NCBI RefSeq assembly: GCF_900250115.1
Contig: NZ_LT984804.1
Location: 1,751,301 to 1,815,300 of the forward strand
Length of the DNA: 64,000 bases
Source: Cupriavidus taiwanensis
GTDB taxonomy: Bacteria; Pseudomonadota; Gammaproteobacteria; Burkholderiales; Burkholderiaceae
Reading direction: 5' to 3'
The position numbers and the translations under genes were made by a program. Positions 16,076 through 25,133 of the stretch are shown here, in pieces; position 1 is the first letter of the stretch, and the number at the start of each line of letters is the position of its first letter. A model generated the notes under the pieces. It had not been told where the DNA came from and searched no databases. It saw nothing but the letters and a program-made list of their open reading frames with translations.

Positions 16076-16672
16076 TCAGTCGAGCAAATGCCCCATGCGG
16101 GTGCGCTTGGTCGCCAGGTATTTCTCGTTCTCGGCGTTGGACGGGACGATGTGGCGCAGTTGCTCCGACACCGTAATGCCGGCCTTCTCGAGCGCTGCCG
16201 CCTTCAGCGGGTTGTTGCTCATCAGGCGCACGGACTTGACACCCCACTGGTGCAGAAGGTCGGCGGCGAAGGCGTAGTTGCGGGCGTCGATGGCCTGGCC
16301 CAGGGCCAGATTGGCGTCGACGGTGTCGAGGCCGCCGTCTTGCAGGCGGTAGGCCCGGATCTTTTCGGCCAGGCCGATGCCGCGCCCTTCGTGGCCACGC
16401 AGGTACAGCAGGATGCCGCGTCCCTCGGCGGCGATCTTTTCCATGGCGAGTTCGAGTTGCGGCCCGCAATCGCAGCGGCAAGAGCCGAATACGTCACCGG
16501 TCAGGCATTCGGAGTGCATGCGGATCAGCACGTTGTCGCCCGCCACCTGGCCGACGCTGAGGGCCAGGTGCTCGATGCCTGAATCGGCGCCCTTGAAGGC
16601 GTGCGCCGTAAAGTCGCCGAATCGCGTCGGCAGGCGCGCCGAGTCGATCAGCTCAATTTCTGTGTCGTTCAT
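16076..16672 (-). CDS. ribA: GTP cyclohydrolase II
   Basis: A 198-residue GTP cyclohydrolase II, which opens GTP to 2,5-diamino-6-ribosylamino-4-pyrimidinone 5'-phosphate as the first step of riboflavin synthesis. The three zinc cysteines are in SECLTGDVFGSCRCDCG. The catalytic and GTP-binding segment LRGHEGRGIGL and the end GHLLD match the family closely. The ATG at 16672 (MNDTEIELIDSARLP) fits the usual N-terminus; a TTG six codons upstream is less likely. It is a stand-alone enzyme rather than a RibBA fusion. A second, diverged GTP-cyclohydrolase-II-like protein is encoded at 36619-37857. Confidence 0.96.
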   Translation of the reverse strand: MNDTEIELIDSARLPTRFGDFTAHAFKGADSGIEHLALSVGQVAGDNVLIRMHSECLTGDVFGSCRCDCGPQLELAMEKIAAEGRGILLYLRGHEGRGIGLAEKIRAYRLQDGGLDTVDANLALGQAIDARNYAFAADLLHQWGVKSVRLMSNNPLKAAALEKAGITVSEQLRHIVPSNAENEKYLATKRTRMGHLLD

Positions 16673-16934
16673 ACCGGAATTCTTGGTCAATAGGCGGGGG
16701 CGCAGCCCGGCACCGCCGACATTATGAGCGGAATCGGGCGTTCGCGCTGGAATTACCCGCCGGGCCTGGCGCCCGGGGTGGTCGGTTAATTCCTACAAGC
16801 GCAAGCGCCGTCGACTTATGCAGGCGTTTCGAACGGGTCTCTAGACTCGGTTTACAGGACACGGGTCGACCCCGGCGGGCACCGAAACGGTGTGCAGCAC
16901 CCGCCGCGCGGCACGGCCGCCGCAGGAGTTCGCC

Positions 16935-17465
16935 ATGACAGCCAATCCATTGATTGCCGAGGCCGCAAGCACCAAGATCGCGGCATTGTTCGACACCAAG
17001 CTCGCCGCCAGCAGCGCCGCCGAGCGCGTTTGCTACGAGGCCCACCTGAAGCGAGGGCAGGTGCGGCTGGTGCACCCGTACGAGGCCCATTTCGGCCGCA
17101 AGCTCGAGCCCGAGAACGACGGCATCGTCCACACCGCGGTGCGCTCGCACCTGATGATGGCAGCGCTGGGCGCCGTGATCGGCTTCGCCGTGGTCGGCAT
17201 CCTGCACCGGCAGGAAATCGACGCGGTGATGCAGAGCCCGGGCCTGGCGGCCGGCGCGGCGATTTTCCTGGGCGTGATGTTCGGCATGCTGCTGGCCGGC
17301 CTGATGACAGCGCGCCCGGACCACCAGCTGGTGATCACGCCGGTGCGCGAGGCCGTGCAGCATGGCCGCTGGGCGGTGCTGGTGCATCCCACCACGCCGC
17401 AGCAATGCAACGAGGCCCTGCGCGCCCTGCGCAACACCACCAGCGAAGTGCTCAGGACGGCCTGA
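16935..17465 (+). CDS. hypothetical inner membrane protein with a two-helix hairpin
   Basis: A 176-residue protein of unknown function. A soluble N-terminal part (1-70) is followed by two membrane helices (about 73-91 and 103-124, joined by HRQEIDAVMQSPG) and a C-terminal soluble tail with VREAVQHGRWAVLVHPTTPQQ. The glycine-rich hairpin and the tail suggest a small stress- or envelope-associated membrane protein, but I cannot name a family. The start at 16935 follows GCAGGAG. It ends one base before the end of the convergent lrp-type gene. Confidence 0.75.
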   Translation: MTANPLIAEAASTKIAALFDTKLAASSAAERVCYEAHLKRGQVRLVHPYEAHFGRKLEPENDGIVHTAVRSHLMMAALGAVIGFAVVGILHRQEIDAVMQSPGLAAGAAIFLGVMFGMLLAGLMTARPDHQLVITPVREAVQHGRWAVLVHPTTPQQCNEALRALRNTTSEVLRTA

Positions 17466-17936
17466 TCACGGCTCGACCGAAGTCTCGCGCTTGAGCGTGC
17501 GCAGCACGAAGGTCGAGCGGCTGTGGCGCAGCCCGGGCAGCTTGTAGAGCTTGTGCCGCAGGAATTCCTCATACCCCTGCGTGCCGGCTACGGCGACCTT
17601 GATCAGGTAGTCGTATTCGCCTGTCAGCAGGTAGGCCTCCATCACCTCGGGCAGTTCCGCCAGCGCCTTGCCAAAGCGGTAGAGCATGTCGTCGTCGTGC
17701 CGCTCCAGCGTGACTTCGATCAGCACGGTGTCGGGCAAGCCCAGCGCCTTCTGGTTCAGCAGCGCGGCGTAGCCTTCGATTACCCCGCTTTCCTCCAGCG
17801 CGCGCACGCGGTTCCAGCATGGCGTGGCCGACAGCCCCACCTGCTCAGCCAGCCGCGCATTGGACAGGCGGCCGTCGCGCCGCAGTTCGCGCAGGATGCG
17901 GCGGTCAGTGTCATCGAGTTTGGGTGACTGTGCCAT
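17466..17936 (-). CDS. Lrp/AsnC family transcriptional regulator
   Basis: A 156-residue Lrp/AsnC protein. The N-terminal helix-turn-helix (LDDTDRRILRELRRDGRLSN to GLSATPCWNRVRALEE) is joined to a C-terminal RAM ligand-binding domain with AYLLTGEYDYLIKVAV. Such regulators respond to amino acids. It is divergent from a small ACT-like gene at 18089. The stop directly abuts the convergent gene at 17465. The ATG at 17936 is used. Confidence 0.93.
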   Translation of the reverse strand: MAQSPKLDDTDRRILRELRRDGRLSNARLAEQVGLSATPCWNRVRALEESGVIEGYAALLNQKALGLPDTVLIEVTLERHDDDMLYRFGKALAELPEVMEAYLLTGEYDYLIKVAVAGTQGYEEFLRHKLYKLPGLRHSRSTFVLRTLKRETSVEP

Positions 17937-17952
17937 CAAACACCTTCGAAAA

Positions 17953-17974
17953 AGAATAATCTCCTTTTCATTCT
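17953..17974. promoter_or_regulatory. AGAAT-N12-ATTCT inverted repeat, possible Lrp-type site
   Basis: AGAAT (17953-17957) and ATTCT (17970-17974) form an inverted repeat in an AT-rich stretch 17 bases upstream of the lrp-type start. It is a candidate autoregulatory site. The short arms make chance occurrence possible. Confidence 0.4.
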
Positions 17975-18088
17975 AGCAAAATAGGTTTGTTATCCTCATA
18001 ACGAGCCAAAAACGTAGAGAATCAGAAAGCCAATTCCGCGCGCCGGCTGGTAAATTTACCTGCATAGATCGACTGCCGGAAACGAAAC

Positions 18089-18430
18089 ATGCCAGCCACC
18101 CGCCACCTTCCCACCGTGCGCCTGTCGCTGCGTCTCGCCCCTGCCGACCTGTTCGGCGCGATGGAATGGGTGCTGGCCAATGCGCGTCGTACCGGACTGG
18201 CGCCGCAGCAGCTGAGCTTCGACGCCGCCCCGCAGGCCGTGCTGCATGCCACGCTGACGGCAGGCGACGCTGGCCTGCTGTGGCTGTTTTTGCGCCGCCT
18301 CGATAACGGCTTCGACGTGGAGCTGCTGGTCGCGGACGTGGACGATCCCGACCACGACACCATGGCCGAGCCGGCCCCGCGCGCCGCCAGCCGCCGCGAC
18401 CTGCCCGCCGAACTGATGCTGACGGCTTGA
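18089..18430 (+). CDS. small protein, possibly ACT-like (IlvM-type)
   Basis: A 113-residue protein. Its first 80 residues alternate strands and helices (RLSLRLAPADLFGAMEWVL, then HATLTAGDAGLLWLFLRRLD) in a way that resembles the ACT domain of acetolactate synthase small subunits such as IlvM. This is a fold-level impression, not a firm family match. The acidic tail (residues 82-113) has no recognised motif. It is divergent from an Lrp/AsnC gene, which would suit an amino-acid-linked role. No large subunit is encoded nearby. Confidence 0.55.
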   Translation: MPATRHLPTVRLSLRLAPADLFGAMEWVLANARRTGLAPQQLSFDAAPQAVLHATLTAGDAGLLWLFLRRLDNGFDVELLVADVDDPDHDTMAEPAPRAASRRDLPAELMLTA

Positions 18431-18458
18431 ATCGCTCCGGTCGCCGCTCCGGTCGCCG

Positions 18459-19382
18459 CTACGCGGCCGGCGCCAGCAGCTCGATGCCGTCGAGCCGCGC
18501 CGCGCAGGTATCGCGCACGATCGCGACAAAATCCGCCACGTAGGGCCGCCGCGCCATCGCGGCCGGCACGGTCGCGTAGAGTTCGCTCCACAGCCCTTTC
18601 ACGCCAATGCGCTTGGCCAGCACGTAGTCGTGGTCGACGTAGTTCTTGACGCCCCAGTTGGGCAGCGCCGCCACGCCACGGCGGCTGGCCACCAGTTGCA
18701 GCACCGCCACCGTCAGTTCGGCGGTGCGCCGCTCCAGGTGGATGCCGGCGGGCTCCAGCACCTCGCGGATCAGGTCGATGCGTGACTCGGGCACCGGATA
18801 GGTGATCAGGGTTTCGCCGGCTAGGTCGGCGGCTTCGAGGCGGCGCTTGTTGCGCAGCCGGTGTTCGTTGGCGATGACCGCGAGGATCTCGAAGCGGAAC
18901 AGCGGCGCCACCTCCAGCCCGCGCCGCGCCGCCGGCTGCGACCCGATCACCATGTCGGCGCGGCCGTTGCGCAGCAGCGCGATCGGGTCGGCATGGAAGC
19001 CCGCCACCAGGTCCACCTCCACTTCGGGCCAGCGCCGGCGGAATTCGTCCATCACCGGCATCAGCCAGTCAAAGCAGGTATGACATTCCAGCACCACGCG
19101 CAACTCGCCGCGGGTGTCGCCCTTGAGCCGTTCGATATCACGGTCGGCCGCGCTGACCGCGGCCAGCACCTCGCGCGCCAGCGCCAGCAGGCGCTCGCCC
19201 GCCGGCGTGAAGCGCAGCCCCTGGCGGGTGCGGTCGAACAGCGGCACGCAGTAGTGCGACTCGATCGCCTTGATCTGGTGCGACAGCGCCGACTGGCTGA
19301 CATGCACGCGCTCGGCCGCGGTGGCGAGCCGGCCCGACTCGGCAATCGCCACCAGCGAACGCAAATGGCGGACCTCGATCAT
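18459..19382 (-). CDS. metR: LysR-type regulator of methionine genes, MetR
   Basis: A 307-residue LysR protein. The start MIEVRHLRSLVAIAESGRL and the effector region GELRVVLECHTCFDWLMPVM match MetR, which uses homocysteine as co-activator and controls metE and related genes. It is encoded divergently from metE, the standard arrangement, with a TGAA-N5-TTCA MetR box between them. It probably activates metE and represses its own gene. Confidence 0.93.
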   Translation of the reverse strand: MIEVRHLRSLVAIAESGRLATAAERVHVSQSALSHQIKAIESHYCVPLFDRTRQGLRFTPAGERLLALAREVLAAVSAADRDIERLKGDTRGELRVVLECHTCFDWLMPVMDEFRRRWPEVEVDLVAGFHADPIALLRNGRADMVIGSQPAARRGLEVAPLFRFEILAVIANEHRLRNKRRLEAADLAGETLITYPVPESRIDLIREVLEPAGIHLERRTAELTVAVLQLVASRRGVAALPNWGVKNYVDHDYVLAKRIGVKGLWSELYATVPAAMARRPYVADFVAIVRDTCAARLDGIELLAPAA

Positions 19383-19418
19383 GCAAGCCCCCCGCGCCGC
19401 CGCCCTCTCGTCTTGATA

Positions 19419-19431
19419 TGAAATTGATTCA
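19419..19431. promoter_or_regulatory. MetR box (TGAA-N5-TTCA)
   Basis: TGAAATTGATTCA matches the MetR consensus TGAANNNNNTTCA exactly and lies in the metR-metE spacer. A second half-like element, CTTGATTCATTTTA, follows at about 19453-19466 nearer the metE start, so two sites may act together. No B12 riboswitch is visible before metE. Confidence 0.75.
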
Positions 19432-19512
19432 TACGTTGTTTAAAACTTGTCGCTTGATTCATTTTATGGGCAAACCGACACTGTGCGCCAGACCTCTACC
19501 GGAGCAACATCC

Positions 19513-21903
19513 ATGGCACGCACCCATATCCTCGGCTTTCCCCGCATCGGCGAACGCCGTGAACTGAAATTCGCGCAGGAAGCGTTCTGGCGCGGCGAAC
19601 GTACCGAGGCCGAGCTGCGCACGGTGGCCGCCGAACTGCGCCGACGCCACTGGCAACTGCAGGCCGAACGCGGCCTGGACACCGTTGCCACCGGCGACTT
19701 TGCCTACTACGACCAGATGCTGAGCCTGAGCGCGCTGCTGGGCGCGCTGCCGCGCCGCTTCGGCTTCGATCCGGCACAACTGACGCTGGCGCAGTATTTC
19801 GAGCTGGCGCGCGGCAACCCCGAGCAGCCGGCGATGGAAATGACCAAGTGGTTCGACACCAACTACCACTACCTGGTCCCGGAGCTGGACGCCGACACCA
19901 GCTTCGACGGCGGCCCGCAATGGCTCTTCGAGGAAACCGATGAAGCGCTGGCGCTGGGGCTGCGCGCCCGTCCCGCGCTGATCGGCCCGGTCACCTACCT
20001 GTGGCTGTCGAAGAGCCATGTGCCTGGTTTCGACCGCCTGTCGCTGCTGCCGCGGCTGCTGCGGGCCTATCGCCGCATCCTGGGCCAGCTCAAGGCACGC
20101 GGCATCGAATGGGTGCAGATCGACGAGCCGGCGCTGTGCCTCGACCTGCCACCGGCCTGGCTCGACGCCTTCGACACCGCCTATGCCGCGCTGCATGAGG
20201 GTGGCCCGGCGGCGCGCCCGAAGCTGCTGCTGGCGACTTACTTCGACAGCGCCGCCGACCATGCGCAGCGCGTGGTCGCGCTGCCGGTCGATGGCTTCCA
20301 TCTCGACCTGGTGCGCGCCCCCGCGCAACTGTCGGCATGGCAGGCCGTGCTGCCCGGACATGCGGTGCTGTCGCTCGGCGTGATCGACGGCCGCAATATC
20401 TGGCGCACCGACCTGCGCCGCGTGCTGGACCTGCTGCGCCCGCTGCACGGCGCGCTGGGCGAGCGCCTGTGGCTGGCGCCGTCGTGCTCGCTGCTGCATG
20501 TGCCGGTGTCGCTGGCGCAGGAAGCGCGGCTCGACGCCGAGCTGAAGTCCTGGCTCGCCTTCGCCACGGAAAAGCTCGACGAACTGTCGGTGCTGGCGCG
20601 CGCGCTGAACCAGGGCGACGGGGCCGTCGCCGACGCCCTGGCCGCATCGGACTCCGCCCAGGCTTCGCGCCGGGCCTCGCGGCGCGTGGTCAACCCGCGC
20701 GTGCAGCAGCGCCTGGCTGGCGTGGATGAGACCATGGCGCACCGCGCCAGCCCCTTTGCCGAGCGCATCGAGCGCCAGCGCGCGGCGCTGGCGCTGCCGC
20801 TGCTGCCGACCACCACGATCGGCTCGTTCCCGCAGACCGCCGCGATCCGCCAGAGCCGGGCCGCGTTCAGGCGCGGCGAGATCGGCGCGCTGGAATACCT
20901 GGAACGCATCCGCGCCGAGATCGCGCTGGCGGTGCGCAAGCAGGAAGCACTGGGGTTGGACGTGCTGGTGCACGGCGAGGCCGAGCGCAACGACATGGTC
21001 GAATACTTCGGCGAACAGCTGTGCGGCTATGGCTTCACCGAGAACGGCTGGGTGCAGAGCTACGGCTCGCGCTGCGTCAAGCCGCCGGTGATCTATGGCG
21101 ACGTGTACCGGCCGGAACCGATGACGGTCGACACCGCCCGCTACGCGCAATCGCTGACCGAGCGGCCGATGAAGGGCATGCTGACCGGCCCCATCACCAT
21201 GCTGCAGTGGTCGTTCGTGCGCGACGACCAGCCGCGCGCCACTACCGCGCGCCAGCTCGCGCTGGCGATCCGCGACGAGGTGTGCGACCTCGAGCACGCC
21301 GGCATCCGTGTGATCCAGATCGACGAACCGGCGCTGCGCGAAGGGCTGCCGCTGCGCCGCGCCGACTGGGACGCCTACCTGGAGTGGGCCGTGACCGCGT
21401 TCCGCCTGTCGGCCAGCGGCGTGCAGGACCAGACCCAGATCCACACGCATATGTGCTACGCCGAATTCAACGACATCCTGCCCGCGATCGCGGCGATGGA
21501 CGCGGACGTGATCACCATCGAGACCTCGCGCTCGGCGATGGAACTGCTGGAAGGCTTTGGCGACTTCGACTACCCCAACGAGATCGGCCCGGGCGTCTAT
21601 GACATCCACTCGCCGCGCGTGCCGTCGGTGCAGGCGATGGCGCGGCTGCTGGACCGCGCCTGCGAGGTGGTGCCGCCGCAACGGCTGTGGGTCAATCCGG
21701 ACTGCGGGCTGAAGACGCGCGGCTGGGAAGAAACCGAAGCGGCGCTGGCCAACATGGTCAGCGCGGCCCGCGCGCTGCGCCAGCGCCTGTCGGCGCCAGG
21801 AATCGCGGCGTGGCAGCGCGTTGAACGCAGCGTCCCGGCCGGCACCGCACCAGTGCCGCACGCGGCCGGCGCCTGCACTGCCTGCGCCACGCACGCGCAC
21901 TGA
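19513..21903 (+). CDS. metE: cobalamin-independent methionine synthase
   Basis: A 796-residue 5-methyltetrahydropteroyltriglutamate-homocysteine methyltransferase, making methionine without B12. Both halves of the duplicated barrel are present: the N-terminal [14 protein letters not shown] and the C-terminal [14 protein letters not shown]. The zinc site is visible as His646 and Cys648 (HTHMCY), with further ligands in the IETSRS and NPDCGLKTR segments. It is about 40 residues longer than the E. coli enzyme because of a tail ending CTACATHAH, a His/Cys-rich extension of unknown role. The start at 19513 follows GGAG, and metR lies divergently upstream. Confidence 0.97.
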   Translation: MARTHILGFPRIGERRELKFAQEAFWRGERTEAELRTVAAELRRRHWQLQAERGLDTVATGDFAYYDQMLSLSALLGALPRRFGFDPAQLTLAQYFELARGNPEQPAMEMTKWFDTNYHYLVPELDADTSFDGGPQWLFEETDEALALGLRARPALIGPVTYLWLSKSHVPGFDRLSLLPRLLRAYRRILGQLKARGIEWVQIDEPALCLDLPPAWLDAFDTAYAALHEGGPAARPKLLLATYFDSAADHAQRVVALPVDGFHLDLVRAPAQLSAWQAVLPGHAVLSLGVIDGRNIWRTDLRRVLDLLRPLHGALGERLWLAPSCSLLHVPVSLAQEARLDAELKSWLAFATEKLDELSVLARALNQGDGAVADALAASDSAQASRRASRRVVNPRVQQRLAGVDETMAHRASPFAERIERQRAALALPLLPTTTIGSFPQTAAIRQSRAAFRRGEIGALEYLERIRAEIALAVRKQEALGLDVLVHGEAERNDMVEYFGEQLCGYGFTENGWVQSYGSRCVKPPVIYGDVYRPEPMTVDTARYAQSLTERPMKGMLTGPITMLQWSFVRDDQPRATTARQLALAIRDEVCDLEHAGIRVIQIDEPALREGLPLRRADWDAYLEWAVTAFRLSASGVQDQTQIHTHMCYAEFNDILPAIAAMDADVITIETSRSAMELLEGFGDFDYPNEIGPGVYDIHSPRVPSVQAMARLLDRACEVVPPQRLWVNPDCGLKTRGWEETEAALANMVSAARALRQRLSAPGIAAWQRVERSVPAGTAPVPHAAGACTACATHAH

Positions 21904-21936
21904 CAAGCTAGCCCCACGCAAGACAACGCAGCATCA

Positions 21937-21978
21937 GCAAACAGGCCGCATGCCGATCAGGGCATGCGGCCTGTTTGC
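21937..21978. terminator. strong bidirectional hairpin terminator after metE
   Basis: A perfect 18-base stem (21937-21954 with 21961-21978) and six-base loop lie between the convergent metE and DUF1254 genes. The stem ends in GTTTGC rather than a pure T-run, but its strength and position fit a two-way terminator. Confidence 0.75.
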
Positions 21979-21996
21979 CTGCGGGCGCCACGCAGA

Positions 21997-23409
21997 TCAG
22001 TTCACGCGCATCACCGGCGGCGGCATCCAGCTGCCGTCCAGCAGCGCCTGTTCCGGCCAGTACGCGCGCAGCATCATGTTGAGGCCATCGGGCGGCGCCG
22101 GCAGCCAGTTGGCGGCGTTGGCGCCGGCCGGGCGCTCATGCTGGATGTAGATGTCGAGCGAGCCGTCGCGGTTGTAGCGCAGGCGGTCGCGGCTGCCGAT
22201 GGCGTAGCGCTGGATCGGGTTAGGCACGAACGCCTGGCGCTCGTTGTACAGCGTCAGCGACCAGAATGCGCGCGCCGGCGGCAGCTGGTTCCTGTCGAAG
22301 TGCAGCACGTAACGGGCCCCGCCCTGCAGCGGCTTGCCGTTGGCGTCGGTGCGGGTGGAGGCGTAGATCGCGTCCTCCGGCAGGTTGGCGCCCAGACCGA
22401 CCCACGCCGTGACCGCGCGGCGGCCATAGCTGGTGCCGTAGGTGCCCAGGTCGCGATGCATGACCCAGCCGTTGCCGGCATCGGCGTTGCCCTTGCGCGC
22501 CGCCTGCTCGATCGCCGCCAGCGCGGCCGTGGCCCCTTCCTGAACGGCCCGCGCGGTGGACGGCTCCATCACCGTGGTCTTGAACGGCACGCCCGGGCGG
22601 ATGCCCATGCGACGCATCTTTTCGACCATGGCGCTGTCGGCCGGTGCCGGCGGATTGGCCGGCAGCAGCGCGGCAAAGCGCGTGAAGAACGCCTGCGCGT
22701 CCATCGCCGCCACCTGCTCGACCGGCGCGCTGTCGGGGTCCAGCGAGGGCCGCGCGGCGGCCTTGTCCGGCACGCGACGGCCGCCGCCCCAGGCCGACAG
22801 CGGGGTCAGCCGGTACTGGTCCTGCAGCCGGTGCACCGCCGCGAAATCCTGCTTGCCGCTGGCCTGGGTGCGGCCGATCAGCCAGACCATCGAGGTGGGC
22901 GAGCGGATTTCCTGCACGCCCTTGGGCAGCGTGCCGCGCCAGTCCGGACCGGTGATGGCGAAATTGCCGCGGCGGGTGCCGGTGGTGCGCTTGCCCGGCG
23001 CGGCAAACACATTGGTCCAGGCATCCATCAGCGGCATCAGGTAATAGCGCCCGCGCGTATCGGGCACGGACAGGATCACCGGCTCGCGCGACAGGTCCAG
23101 CCACGCCGACGAGTACAGCGTGTCGGCATTGGGACTGACCACATCGGTGAAGGTGGCGTCGGGGAAGGTGCGCTTGTGGCTGAAGGTGTTGGCGGGCGTG
23201 CGCAGCGTCATCAGCTCGCGCGTCACGTCCATCAGCACCATCGGATAGGCAAAGGTAAAGACCTCGGCGGACAAGGCCTTCATGGCCTGGTCGGAGGGCG
23301 GCTGCTCGGCGGCCGCCGGGTTGCCGGCATAGTCGGGCCCGGTGGCGCAGCCGGACAGCATGACGGCGAGCGTGACCGCGCCCGCCAATTGACGAAAGAT
23401 AGGCTTCAT
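21997..23409 (-). CDS. DUF1254/DUF1214 lipoprotein
   Basis: A 470-residue predicted lipoprotein with lipobox LSGC near residue 20. The N-terminal DUF1254 domain contains AYPMVLMDVTRELM and NADTLYSSAWLDLSREP. The C-terminal DUF1214 domain contains GTSYGRRAVTAWVGLGANLPEDAIY and FWSLTLYNERQAFV. These paired domains are common in soil proteobacteria and resemble a dehydratase-like barrel, but no reaction is established. The start at 23409 was chosen because it places the signal sequence at the N-terminus; an upstream in-frame start at 23499 adds 30 residues that look non-coding. Confidence 0.87.
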   Translation of the reverse strand: MKPIFRQLAGAVTLAVMLSGCATGPDYAGNPAAAEQPPSDQAMKALSAEVFTFAYPMVLMDVTRELMTLRTPANTFSHKRTFPDATFTDVVSPNADTLYSSAWLDLSREPVILSVPDTRGRYYLMPLMDAWTNVFAAPGKRTTGTRRGNFAITGPDWRGTLPKGVQEIRSPTSMVWLIGRTQASGKQDFAAVHRLQDQYRLTPLSAWGGGRRVPDKAAARPSLDPDSAPVEQVAAMDAQAFFTRFAALLPANPPAPADSAMVEKMRRMGIRPGVPFKTTVMEPSTARAVQEGATAALAAIEQAARKGNADAGNGWVMHRDLGTYGTSYGRRAVTAWVGLGANLPEDAIYASTRTDANGKPLQGGARYVLHFDRNQLPPARAFWSLTLYNERQAFVPNPIQRYAIGSRDRLRYNRDGSLDIYIQHERPAGANAANWLPAPPDGLNMMLRAYWPEQALLDGSWMPPPVMRVN

Positions 23410-23637
23410 GACCCCGATTCCCAAAGTTCTTGCGTGTGCTCCGGGCATTTCGGCTATGACTGCCGGCATGTCGTCCCGAAGGCGCATATGTCCGCGCATC
23501 TTGTCCGCGCGCTAGCGGGCTGTCAATGACTCGGATGCGGGGATCCGGGACCGGGCGCACCAACGGCAAGAACTCACGGCGAAGGGGTGCATGATAAGCC
23601 ACGCGACCGGACTACGAAAAGCCCGGCCGGCCGCGCC

Positions 23638-24417
23638 TCAGCGCGTCAGGAAATCGACCACGACCTTGCTGAAGGCCTGTGCCTGCTCCAGGTTGGAGAG
23701 ATGCGCGGCTTCCAGCTCGACGTAGTGCGCGGCGGGAATCGTCTGCGCCAGATACACGCCATCGCGCGGCGGCGTGGGCAGGTCGCCGGAGCCGGCAATC
23801 ACCAGCGTGGGCGCGGCAATGGCGCCGATCCCGGCGCGCAGGTCGGCGTCTCGCACCGCCACGCAGTTGGCGGCATAGCCCGCGGCCGGGCTGGCGCCGA
23901 GCATGGCGCGCAGCGACGCCACCAGTTCCGGATGCGCGGCCGCGTAGGCCGGCGTCAGCCACTTGTCGACCACCGCCGCGGCGATCGACGCCACGCCGTC
24001 GCGCTCGACCGCCGCGGCGCGATTGGTCCAGTTCTCGGGCGGGCCGATATACGCCGCGGTATTGCACAGCACCAGCTTGCGCAGCCGCGGCGCATGGTTC
24101 AGCGCCAGCCACATGCCGGTGATGCCGCCCATCGACAGGCCGCAGAAGCTGGCCTGCCCGATGCCAAGCTGGTCGAGCAGCCCGATCACATCGCCGCCCA
24201 GTTGCGCGATGCCGTAGGGACCCGGCGGCACCGACGACTGGCCATGCCCGCGCGTGTCATAGCGCAGCACGCGGAAATGCTGACTGAAGGCATCCACCTG
24301 CGGCGCCCACATGTCCAGGTTGGTGCCAAGGGAGTTGGACAGCACCAGCACCGGCAGGTGCTCGGCGCCATCGAGGCGGTAGTGCAAACGAACGTCGGGA
24401 AGATCGGCGAAGGGCAT
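23638..24417 (-). CDS. pcaD: 3-oxoadipate enol-lactonase
   Basis: A 259-residue alpha/beta hydrolase of the PcaD type. It hydrolyses 3-oxoadipate enol-lactone to 3-oxoadipate in the beta-ketoadipate pathway. The nucleophile is Ser95 in GLSMGG, with Asp212 (AGSGDLPTPP) and His239 (ELEAAHLSN) completing the triad. The length and the PYGIAQLGGDVIGLLD segment fit the family. It lies 49 bases behind a catC gene, which makes the enol-lactone it needs. Related hydrolases share much of this pattern, so some uncertainty remains. Confidence 0.85.
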   Translation of the reverse strand: MPFADLPDVRLHYRLDGAEHLPVLVLSNSLGTNLDMWAPQVDAFSQHFRVLRYDTRGHGQSSVPPGPYGIAQLGGDVIGLLDQLGIGQASFCGLSMGGITGMWLALNHAPRLRKLVLCNTAAYIGPPENWTNRAAAVERDGVASIAAAVVDKWLTPAYAAAHPELVASLRAMLGASPAAGYAANCVAVRDADLRAGIGAIAAPTLVIAGSGDLPTPPRDGVYLAQTIPAAHYVELEAAHLSNLEQAQAFSKVVVDFLTR

Positions 24418-24466
24418 GGTATCGGTCAGTCGGGGATCACGGGCGGTGCCGCAAGGCGGGACCGGC

Positions 24467-24751
24467 TCAGTTCTGCGCGATCGCGGAACCGTGCTGGGCC
24501 AGCGGCGTGACCTTGATCTCCATGTACGGGTACAGCGGCAGCGCGGTCAGCAAGGTGTGCAGTTCATCGTTGTCGCTGACGTCGAAGATGCTGACGTTGG
24601 CGTACTGGCCCACCACGCGCCACAGGTGGCGCCATTTGCCTTCGCGCTGCAGGCGCTGCGACATGGCCTTTTCATCGGCCTTGAGTTGCTCGACCAGTTG
24701 CGGGTCGAGCGATGCGGGAATCCTGACGGTCATTTCGGCCATGAACAGCAT
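24467..24751 (-). CDS. catC: muconolactone delta-isomerase
   Basis: A 94-residue muconolactone isomerase, converting muconolactone to 3-oxoadipate enol-lactone in the catechol branch. The family opening MLFMAEMTVRIP, the KADEKAMSQRLQREGKWRHLWRV-type helix and the LPLYPYMEIKVTPLAQH end are all present, and the length matches the usual 92-96. The start follows AGGAGACCTC. It is flanked by pcaD and a YciI-like gene. No catA or catB is in the window, so these genes would have to work with enzymes encoded elsewhere. Confidence 0.94.
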   Translation of the reverse strand: MLFMAEMTVRIPASLDPQLVEQLKADEKAMSQRLQREGKWRHLWRVVGQYANVSIFDVSDNDELHTLLTALPLYPYMEIKVTPLAQHGSAIAQN

Positions 24752-24799
24752 GAGGTCTCCTGGGGTTGGGTGGCGATGGGGCAGCGTGCGCGGCCCGGT

Positions 24800-25096
24800 T
24801 TACAGACGGCAGGTGCCGTCGAGATAGGCCTTGCGCCAGCGCACGATGCGCACCTCGGCAAACAGGCCCGCCGCGGCGAACGGGTCGGCGTCGATAAAAC
24901 GCTGCGCGGCCTCGCGGCTGTCGACATCGACGATATAGACACCGCCACCGGCGTCGGAGCCGTCATCGTTGAGCTTGGCGCCGCAGGCCAGCAGCAGCGC
25001 CTTGTTGGTCTCCAGGTATTCCAGGTGGCTGGCGCGGGTGGCCTGGCGCACGTGCTGGTGGTTGAGCTTGTCGACGGTTTCGATCAGGTACGGCAT
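24800..25096 (-). CDS. YciI-like family protein
   Basis: A 98-residue YciI-type dimeric alpha/beta protein, related in fold to muconolactone isomerase. It has the typical ATRASHLEYLETNKALLLACG and YIVDVDSREAAQRFIDADPFAAAGLF segments. YciI-like proteins have been linked to catabolic steps such as dehydrochlorinase-like or hydratase reactions, but no reaction can be assigned here. The start at 25096 follows AGGAGAACCGC. Its position between catC and the permease gene suggests an accessory catabolic role. Confidence 0.85.
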   Translation of the reverse strand: MPYLIETVDKLNHQHVRQATRASHLEYLETNKALLLACGAKLNDDGSDAGGGVYIVDVDSREAAQRFIDADPFAAAGLFAEVRIVRWRKAYLDGTCRL

Positions 25097-25133
25097 GCGG
25101 TTCTCCTGTCGGCCTTGCGGCCGGGCATCAAAG

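Noticed and set aside
18431..18458. Twelve-base tandem duplication (CGCTCCGGTCGC twice)
   Set aside because: It is short, in a small spacer between convergent genes, with no sign of function.
19383..19512. Cobalamin riboswitch before metE
   Set aside because: The spacer is only about 130 bases and lacks the B12 box and the length needed; it holds MetR sites instead.
19459..21921. 820-codon frame antisense to metE
   Set aside because: metE is unmistakable on the plus strand; the antisense frame is Arg/His/Gln-rich without recognisable motifs.
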